A stretch of DNA of 64,000 nt from Panicum virgatum. Its lineage: Eukaryota > Streptophyta > Magnoliopsida > Poales > Poaceae. A program made the translations under genes and the position numbers. Shown piece after piece: positions 56,100 to 64,000 of the stretch. Position 1 is the first letter of the stretch, and the number at the start of each line of letters is the position of its first letter. The notes beneath the pieces were generated by a model, which was not told where the DNA came from, did no database searches, and was given only the letters and a program-made list of their open reading frames with translations. The stretch is taken from NCBI RefSeq assembly GCF_016808335.1, contig NC_053149.1, positions 33,260,087-33,324,086 of the forward strand, written 5' to 3'.

Positions 56100-58895
56100 C
56101 TGTCCTTCATCCCTTAATTCAGGCACCAACAGCACTACACAAACACAGCACAAGATCGAGCAGAGATTGGCCCTGCAACCAACGATCAGTCCAGAATAAG
56201 GCCTTGCGCCCATCGCCCAGCTCAACATAAATGGAAGACTGGAACATGGCCTCAACTATAGGTTCCTTCTCCATGGGAAGCTCATGCCACGACCTCGCCT
56301 CGTCGGTTCGTTTCATCCAAAGCCATCTCATGCATAAAGCATAACCAAACTGTTATAAGTCAAGAATTCCTAATCCGCCAAGGTCAGGTGGCCTGCACAC
56401 ACGTGGCCAAGCCAACAAGCAGTGACCTCCTTTCGCAGATTGAGCCCCCTTCCAAAGGAAACTTCTCCTAACACTGTCAATTTGTTTTGTCACCCAAGGA
56501 GAGAGATTTGCCGCCAGTGCTATGTGGGTAGGGATGGCCGATAGTGTGCTCTTGATTAAGGTGGATCTTCCGGCCTTGTTCAAAAGACCAGATTTCCAGG
56601 TAGGTAACCTGCTCATGACTTTATCAATCAAAGGCTGAATATCATTTTTGGACAGCTGCCTCAGCCCAAGTGGTATGCCCAAATAGCGAATGCAGAAAGG
56701 ATCAATTTTGCATGGAAAATATCAACTGAGTGTTACCGTGACCTCCAGGTCGCACTGTATCAGAGATATCATGCATTTCGACATGTTTGTCTTTAATCCC
56801 GAGGCGCCCGCAAATATCTCCAATATTGTTGTTGTGGCCAACAAATCCTGCTGCACTGGTGATAAGAAAACGATCACATCATCGGCGTACAGGAAGGCCC
56901 TTTCCTTGATCTTGGGATGCAGGGTCCATAAGAGTCCCTTGTTATCGGCCAACATGAGTAGAGCGTTTAGTCCTTCCATTACAATCACAAATACTAGTGG
57001 CGACAAAGGGTCCCCCTGACGTAAGCCCCTGGCGTGACAAATCCTCCTGCCCAGCGACCCATTCAAAATTACTTTGGTGCTTGCCGAGGACAACATGAGA
57101 GAAATCCAATCAATCCACCTTCTAGAAAACCCAAGGTGTTGTAGCAGACTGAGGAGGAAGCGCCAGTTGACTGTGTCAAAAGCCTTAGAAATGTCCACCT
57201 TGATTAGAGCACTCGGGATCCAAGCATGATGCAGAAATTTTGCAGTCAAATTTACTGCCTTATAATTCTCATGGATGAGTCTTGATCGAATGAATGCACT
57301 CTGGTTATGCTTGACAAGGCCATGCATGTGTGGGACAAGATGATGGGCCAGCACCTTAGTGAATAACTTAGCAAAGCGGTGTATCAGACTAATTGGCCTG
57401 TAGTCACCGACGGCAATCGCTTCTTGTTTCTTGCGAAGAAGGACCATGTAGGCCTGGTTTACCAAGAAGAAGCTGCGACCATCAAGAGACCAAAGGGCTT
57501 GAAATGCTCTAAAAATGTCACCTTTGATTACCGGCCAAGCCGTTCTGTAAAAAAGCCCTGTGAAGCCATCCGGTCCCAGCGCCTTATCCGTTAGCATTTC
57601 AACGATAGCCTGCCAAATCTTTTCTTCACTGAAGCAGTGATCTAGGTGCACATCCTGCAGAGGCTACAGATCTAGCTCTTCAAGTTTAAAGTGGTTGAGG
57701 TAGTCCCCTCTGGAACCAAAAATGGAGTCAAAATGATCGAAGTCCGCATTGGCCATCTCTTCATCTCTGAACAAAACTGCATCATCAGCTCGCAGTTTGG
57801 TGATATGATTTTTGTGACTTCTATGGCACGCTGGTAAGTGATACGGGCACGCTGGCATACCAAAGTCCTTTGTAGGGAGGCCAACCCCACAGAGCATAGC
57901 TTGGCCTTGCGACGTAAGGCCAGCTCATGTGGTGCAAGGACCCTGGTATCCTGAGCTGAGTCGAGACGAAAGACAATTTCTTTGGCAATTGCAAGTTGAA
58001 GGTGAACCGACCCAATATGCTTCACGCTCCAACTCTTTAAAGCTTTAGCCGTTTGCCGCAGCTTGAAATCCAAACACCGAGAAACATCCACATCTGTGGC
58101 CGACCAGGGTAGTGGGGCGTTCCATGCATCCTCAACAACCTGGAGAAATCCCTCACATCATGTCCAATAGTTCTCAAAACGGAAGCTCTTGAAATGTGGC
58201 AAGGAATAGTCAGTTTTTAACAGCATGGGTGTGTGGTCCGAGCATTCCATTGCCAAAGTGGATAAATCATGGTCAGGAAAATCCGTCACCCAATCTTCCA
58301 TGACAAACACCCGGTTGAGGCACACAAGAGGAGGTCTGTTATGTTCATTCGACCAAGTATATAGGCGACCTCTAAGGTGTAGCTCCTGAAGCTCCAGGTC
58401 ATTAATGAACGTACGAAAAGAGTTCATCTATCGTCGATTAAATCTGTGGTTATTCTTGTTCTCGGCCCAATAGATGACATTGAAATCACCCCACACGAGC
58501 CACCTACCCGGGCAAGTCGCACGTACCCTGAGCTCTTCCAGAAACATCAATTTTTCATGATCCAATTGCGGACCATAAACACATGTAACCCACCAGGTTT
58601 CATTAGTTTGTAGCAACGTGACTTTAGCAAACAAGCTACACAACGAATAATAGGAGATGAGACCGACTAGACATCTCTTCTCCAAGCCAAAAGGATACCA
58701 CCACAGGAATTGGTTGCCGGTTGGAAGAAGAAATCAAAATCAGCGCCACATGTCTCCAGGACCACGTTAGGTGGGCAGTCATCAAGTTTAGTTTCTTGTA
58801 GAGATAGAAGAGAGATGTTTTCTTGACTAACAATTTCACGCACCACATTATGCCTGGCTCTATATTTCAAGCCACGCACATTCCAGACCAACTAG
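56100..58895 (-). pseudogene. LINE ORF2, disrupted (copy 2)
   Basis: The endonuclease start is intact here (MVWNVRGLKYRARHN, SQENISLLSLQETKLDD; 58891-58770), without the stop seen in copy 1, but the frame breaks near 58670 and 58435. The reverse transcriptase is open from 57651 to 56722 (309 codons): GPDGFTGLFYRTAW, DYRPISLIH, KVDISKAFDTVNW, LRQGDPLSPLVF and catalytic YADDVIVF. A conserved Pro in KAPGPDG is Leu. Further frame breaks follow in the C-terminal region, and the zinc-binding end is lost at the duplication edge. Confidence 0.9.
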
Positions 58896-58951
58896 TTTTC
58901 ACTTAACATAGCTAAACAATTTTGCGACCAATAAGCAACCAAGTAACGAGC

Positions 58952-59760
58952 TCAGGACAACATCACTGGTGTGGCCACCTCTATTGCCAATGAACCCATA
59001 CTAGCGGGCAACAACACATCAAGGGCCTCGCAGTGCGAGGCTGTTAGGGTGGACGAGAAAGTAGCCGTAAACTGCTGGAATGACGAGGCATCCGGTGGTT
59101 GGCTGTCGGAGGTGATGCCAAGTTTCCTCATCACCACATTTTGCGCTTGGACCACTGGCTTGGTGGCCCGGTGCCGCGACTTTCTTGCTAACCTCTCGCT
59201 GCGCCTGATAGTAAATTCTTGTTGATGCAGACGGCTTCTCCGGCGCGGGGGAGAGGCCACCAGCGGTGGCGGAGGCACGTTCCTGCACACAGTATGTGCA
59301 AAATCAACAATAGCATCATTCGTTGGGGCCTCAGCACTAGCAAAAAGATGAAGTGGAAGCGTTTCACGCGTCCGACGAGCGACTATTACAATGCGCATGT
59401 CATCAGGGATGTGAGACAATGGTTGGGGGTCCTGAACATCGAAACACACCATTTCAAGATCCGCCATGGCCGAGGAATTAGGAGCAGCCATAGGAGGTGC
59501 GACCATTTCAGGAAAGCTGTAGTCAAGATGAGGTGGCGAAGCAACATCAGCTTCAGCCATAGGCGATAGTGCAGACAGTATAGCGATCTCAATCAGCATA
59601 GGGTCATGTGGCGTGGCCGGCACATGGGACTGAACATGCCTAGCCATTGCATTCTCATCATTAACCCGAAAGTGAAGGTGATCAGAATGTAATGCCTCAG
59701 CAAGCATAGGGTCAAACGATCGAACAGGGGCGACCTCAGCATGACATAAATCAAGTTATT
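58952..59760 (-). pseudogene. LINE ORF1 C-terminal part (copy 2)
   Basis: Open 251-codon stretch (59707-58952) corresponding to 33891-34709 in copy 1: Pro/Ala-rich, with the basic SPPRRRSRLHQQEFTIRRSE segment. It is separated from the rest of ORF1 by the hAT insertion and frameshifts. Confidence 0.8.
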
Positions 59761-60114
59761 TTACAGCCACATCAGGTTCCAGATGTTTACTGCAGATAGG
59801 CCCCGAACCTTTGGGCAAAGAGTATCAACAGAGCAAAGAGTATCAACAGAGCACTAGAAGGTACCAAAGCGAATGGGACAAGAAAGTGGGCAGCCCGCCA
59901 AAGCCTAGTTCACAGGGGCAGAACCACCACCATCGCCCAAACATGCACCGCCGCCAGTAGCGCCACCACCGAAACTAGGGGTCTGAAAGACAGTTCGATG
60001 TGGGAATGGATGAGAGCGCATATGCTGAGTGAAACCTAGGTAGTCCTCATCAGAATCAGAGTCAGAAAGAATTCGATCCGGCAACGTACCAGAGTCAATA
60101 GACGACCCAGAATC

Positions 60115-61211
60115 CAGGGGCGGAGCTGCGTAGTAAGGAGTGGGTGCGCGTGCACCCACGGCAAAACCAAATTCCAGTGCTAACCATACTTAGTTGACCA
60201 CATATGAACCCCCCTAGGCCAAGGGCATGCACCCACGAGCTAGGCCTGGTGGCCGGCAAACTAAGCCTGAGCAGCAGCCTCATGTTAAGACCTAGCAAAC
60301 CAGCAATCTTTGTGTCTCCGGCGACTAAACAGGCCAAGTCAAATTAAGTTGCGTTAATCCACATTCCACACAGCAGGTCACACAACCTTTTGTGACGTGT
60401 CAGTAAGTAGGCCTCATGGTGTAACTCATCATCTATTCAATCCCCCAAAACACCATCTATTCTACCGCTTTCTTTGCTCGACCTCGCTGCTTTTTAGTCG
60501 CAGTTCTCTCCTTGCAAGCAATTTTTTTAAAGGCCCGTGTAATTTATTATTATCTCAAGACCTATCAGCACATGATGTATTTTATACTTATGAGCAGCGG
60601 CGGAGCCAGTGGGGGGGCTAGGGGGGGCTCCAGCCCCCCTACTGGCCGGCAGCCTAGGGAGTTTCTCTGCACCTTTATTTTATCTTGCATGCAAATAACA
60701 GTTATTAGCCCCCCTAAATGTGATATCAAGGTTGCTCAGCCCCCCTAGCAGTTCAGTCAGGCTCCGCCCCTGCTTATGAGGTCACATGTTAAAAATTTAA
60801 TCACTTCCTCTAAAATTAACTTTTCATGATCTATATATGCTAATTAAATTTACGTGGCAATTTTGTTAAAAGTTAGAACATTTTGTTTCTCAATAGACCC
60901 ATGAGAACTTTAGAATCCAATGAGTTATTTTGACAACCCAAGCCAAATTTTATTTGTGGCCTTCTATTCTTCAAACCTCACCATAATACATTGATAAATA
61001 TTATTAATTATTTTTTAATTCAGTAAACAAATTTATTACTTCGCAAATCGCAAAATTAGGTGCCAATTCGCAAAGAGAACAAAATAGGAGTTGATTAAGC
61101 CACTCATTTTACTTCACCGGCGGTTTCTCTGCTACTGTAGCAAGGAGTCGATTTGAGAGTTCTTTGAAATGTGTCTGCACCCCCCAAAATTTTGGTCCAG
61201 CTCCGCCCCTG
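60115..61211. mobile_element. Non-autonomous hAT element (1.1 kb)
   Basis: Inverted termini CAGGGGCGGAGCTG and CAGCTCCGCCCCTG. An 8-bp duplication CCAGAATC at 60107-60114 and 61212-61219 equals the uninterrupted site in copy 1 (near 35023-35032). No transposase. It carries a smaller hAT at 60595-60772. Confidence 0.95.
60595..60772. mobile_element. Nested hAT MITE (178 bp)
   Basis: Termini CAGCGGCGGAGCC and GGCTCCGCCCCTG are inverted with one mismatch. A perfect 8-bp duplication CTTATGAG lies at 60587-60594 and 60773-60780. The ends resemble those of the host hAT, suggesting the same transposase family. Runs of G and C near the ends (GGGGGGGCTAGGGGGGG) would form a strong hairpin. Confidence 0.95.
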
Positions 61212-62554
61212 CCAGAATCATTCCAGTCCTGGAATTCCAAGATTTCAATTTCAACTTTATAGTGAAGCAGACGCAATTCATGATGGATGATCTCATCAGG
61301 CTGATGGAATAGATTATTGTTCTTCGGATTACCAACTTTCTCAGGGATGCGTACAACCGCCTCATTAGGAATCAGATTAGGGTCACTACACCAGACCACT
61401 GTCTGAAAGCATCGAAAATCAGCGCTGGCAGTAGTAGTAGGGGTGGGCTCAGGTGCTGCACAAGCATCGCCAAGGATGATCTGAGTAGTTGTAGCAGACC
61501 AAGCATGAGCTGGGAAGCCCCTGATTTCAAGCAAGACTCGGTAGCGCTTGGAATCATCATCAGCAGTGGCGAGCCTATTCCAACGATGAAATCTAGTTAC
61601 CATTTCTGCCTGCGGCAATGGTGGAGCCTCCAACACCCGTCGAAGGTTAGCAGGATTGCTGAAAATCACCAAGAAATCCTCCGGCCAGTAGCAATGTAGG
61701 GTGAAATCTGTTCCAGCCAAACCATAGTTGTCCTGAATATGCCTGCGCACCTGATAGGGGGCAATGGAAGGCCTTGTGCCAACGATCAGGATGACCAGAG
61801 CAGTAGCGACCAGTGCGTCCTCGTCGTCCTGGAGCTCTACCGTGCAGTGGACTGTGCGGGTGACGAGGCGGGGGCGCCGGGAAGGATGCCCGCGCGGAAG
61901 CTCTAGAGGAGTTGGCGGTGGAGACGAGCGACCTACCAGCGAAATCGGGCAACCGGCCGGTGAAGCGAAACAGACCACCAGCGATGCCACGTAGATCGAT
62001 GTTGGGCCGGAGTAGTCACGGCCTGTAGATGCTGAGCACGATGAAGCAGTGGACGCTGAGGTAGCAGAGCGACCCACGCCTCGGGAGTTGGAGGCCAACG
62101 CAGCATCGACACCGGTGGCAGCCCGACAAACAGGCCGACCACGCCCTCGAATCGGGGCACCTGGGAAGCGAGGCCGCTTGCAGTTCCTAGCGATGTGCCC
62201 GACCTGTTCACATTGGAGGTAGTGGGACGGATGAACACATTGGGAAGCGATGTGGTCAAACGCTGGATAGTTGAAGCATCTTCCGACCAGATCAGCGGGT
62301 ACAGGTCGGCGGATGCGGGGCGGGCGCGCCCGGCGTGCATCTTCGCGGAGGCGACACCGACTGATGACCTGGCAGAAGCCATCCTCATCGACCAGAGGGG
62401 GTGAAGATGACTGAGGCAATGGGCCCATGCGACATGCATCGGCCATGAATCCACCCGAAGAGCGAGCAGGGGAAGCAGATCTGTGCCTCGCAGTGACCGC
62501 AGCAGCCTTCCCCTTAGGGGAGGTGCAGGGAGGGAGCCAATGGAGCTCGTCCAC
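61109..62554 (-). pseudogene. LINE ORF1 N-terminal part fused to hAT sequence (copy 2)
   Basis: A 481-codon open frame. Residues about 1-447 are LINE ORF1: acidic/basic N-terminus, zinc knuckles (CFNYPAFDHIASQC and YLQCEQVGHIARNC, each with one Cys replaced by Tyr), Pro/Ser linker and the RRM-like block (YWPEDFLVIFSN, VLLEIRGFPAHAW). The last ~34 residues, from RGGAGPKFWG to the stop, come from the end of the inserted hAT. The knuckle losses probably remove zinc binding. The true ORF1 start lies further up, in another frame near 62650-62760. Confidence 0.85.
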
Positions 62555-62921
62555 ATCGACCTCATCTTCATCCTCTCCATCAGAGTTAGAGGGGATGCTG
62601 AAGCAAATCCCCTTCGGGGAGTCTTCACACGAGCACGAAGGACCCTAGTGGAGGGGGAGAAGGGGGCTGCCTCCGGGTTGAGTTGCCGGCGTGAATATGG
62701 ATCGGGTCCGGGCGGTGGAGGGGGTGAAGGAGGGGGGGAGAACTGCTCCTCGCGAGTCAAATGGGGGAGAGGGTCGTCCAGGAAGGGGGAGGTGGGCTTC
62801 GGGGCCGGGGGGGCCTCCGGCGGAGGGTGATGGTGGCCACCGGCAGGGGTGGAGGCTCATGGGTTCGCCTCACTCACCAGTCAACAGTTTGCCGTTTTCC
62901 AATCCGTAGCATATGAATCCT

Positions 62922-63079
62922 GAATGGCAATAGTAGCAGAAAGCAGCTGGTGGTGCCTCACAATGGATGCAAAATAGGTTACATTCATTACGACTGGCAA
63001 GAAGATGGTTAGGACAAGTGGTAAAGAATTGTGTTGCAAGTAGTAGCTCTAGACATGGAGACACCATCTCTCTTTTCAT
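62922..63079 (-). pseudogene. PLATZ 5' exon, copy 2
   Basis: Duplicate of 36728-36885. The start ATG is kept, but the conserved PPWL is changed to SPCL. Zinc ligands C22, H25, C37, C40, C48 and C51 remain. No matching 3' exons exist in the window, since the duplication starts inside the LINE. It cannot encode a full PLATZ protein. Confidence 0.88.
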
Positions 63080-64000
63080 TGTAAAAGCAATAGTCTGTTT
63101 TGGGCTTGTTAGTGAATGGATTAGCTATATTTACAAAGGAATGACTATGAGAAGTACCTACACTTTTCAAGTAAATCCGTAGGCACAGTTAGAAATTTTG
63201 CACAATCTACGGCACTAATAACTGAAATGTCGGCTAAAACTTATAGGGTAAGAAATGCATACAAACACTTTTTCGCGTAAAACCATTTACAAAGTAAGAA
63301 GTTTTACATATTATGTGACACTAGGAAACTGAACTGTCGGCTATAAATCTTAGTGAAAAATAATGAGTAGTAGATGCACCTTTCCTGTGAAACTGTCGGC
63401 GTTATAAGAAGTTTGCAATAATTTGCGGCACAAAGAACTGAAGTGATCATTAGAAATAACCGAAAAACAACAAGTACATACACTTCTCCAAGAAAACTGC
63501 TGGCACAACAAAAAGATTTGGTCTAAAATAAACTTGTTGTGTCGAGCTCTTATTTTAGAATATGATCCTATTTTAGCCATTGCTCATAGCGTGTATGAGA
63601 TCTTTATCCCGTGTACGTGGGCATTTTCTGCCAGAGTAGATTAGCGACCGTTAAGACAAGACAACAAATGCAGAAATAAGAAGTCGACATTGCGATAAAG
63701 AGTATGTGTGTTGCACATAAAGTAGTCGGTGAGAGCTCATGTTTCACGTAAGGTGGTTGGCGAGAGTGTGTATGTTCATAGAGTATAGCCATTGTGAGCC
63801 AACAACGCTCAGTATGTCAAATCTATGGCCGTAGCCTCCTTAATTAATTTGATATACCAAAGCCATGGTGGAGCCTCTGGAACTCAGTACACCAAACACA
63901 TGGCCATAGCCTCTATAATTTGGTGAACCAAGCCCATGGCTATAGGTGAACGTACACCCGAAATAGTTGGTGAAGTGTAGCTCTAGAGGGTAATTCCCTT
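63080..64000. other. PLATZ 5' flank, copy 2
   Basis: Corresponds to 36886-38260 minus the 451-bp segment. Includes the diverged tandem repeat (about 63160-63510) and the AT-rich LTR-like sequence. No gene. Confidence 0.7.

Larger units (their letters stand above)
55806..62921 (-). mobile_element. LINE copy 2, 3'-truncated and split by a hAT
   Basis: Same element as 30220-36727, lacking its last ~550 bases. The 5' boundary with the PLATZ exon is preserved at 62921/62922, so the duplication happened after the LINE insertion. Reverse transcriptase is better preserved than in copy 1. Confidence 0.93.
55806..64000. repeat. Segmental duplication, copy 2 (runs off window)
   Basis: Base 55806 corresponds to 30772 and base 64000 to 38260, same orientation. 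The left junction is abrupt: copia-related sequence to 55805, LINE sequence after it. Differences from copy 1: insertion of a hAT at 60115, loss of the bases matching 37329-37779 with ATTT at the junction, a short tandem duplication near 59818-59850, and scattered substitutions. Confidence 0.95.

Noticed and set aside
61933..62760. 275-codon open frame on - overlapping LINE ORF1
   Set aside because: Its first ~55 codons may be the true ORF1 start, but the rest is the wrong frame of the zinc-knuckle region.

Overview
This window looks like repeat-dense nuclear DNA from a grass, probably a panicoid. The reasons are a pollen-type exopolygalacturonase with grass-style introns, CACTA elements of the TTTGCCGAGTG family, several hAT and LINE elements, Ty1/copia and Ty3/gypsy pieces, and plant-specific gene families (PLATZ, a USO1-like coiled-coil family). 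No similarity search was possible, so all family names come from reading the translations.

Layout. 1-9.7 kb: AT-rich intergenic DNA with a 609-bp CACTA, then a cluster of broken gene fragments (TFIP11-like on +; receptor-like kinase and MCM2 on -). 9.7-14.6 kb: LTR remnants invaded by CACTA elements, including a 3.2-kb element that carries GC-rich foreign sequence and a second CACTA nested inside it. 15.4-16.8 kb: the only gene that reads intact, a three-exon GH28 exopolygalacturonase on -. 17.2-28.9 kb: a TTTGCCGAGTG CACTA, a complete 3.7-kb hAT with a decayed transposase, a 3.0-kb CACTA and a decayed LINE on +. 29.4-36.9 kb: a PLATZ transcription factor gene on - whose zinc-finger exon is split by a 6.5-kb LINE with a 13-bp target-site duplication. 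37-55.7 kb: LTR fragments, two more members of a CACTA family, a USO1-like pseudogene, a gypsy 3' fragment and a copia 5' LTR plus gag. 55.8-64.0 kb: a second copy of 30.77-38.26 kb (LINE, PLATZ first exon, upstream flank), later invaded by a 1.1-kb hAT that itself contains a 178-bp hAT.

How it fits together. There is no operon-like pathway here. The history can be read from nested insertions and target-site duplications: an LTR is split by a CACTA, which is split by another CACTA; a gypsy RNase H is cut by a copia LTR; a PLATZ exon is cut by a LINE, then the locus is duplicated, then the duplicate is cut by a hAT, which is cut by a smaller hAT. I do not see a new defence or metabolic system. 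The points most worth a second look are the PLATZ/LINE disruption and its duplication, tRNA-like modules shared by CACTA elements of different families, an ACCGGT palindrome shared by unrelated LTR elements, an unannounced tandem repeat 5' of PLATZ, and a substituted catalytic histidine in the polygalacturonase.
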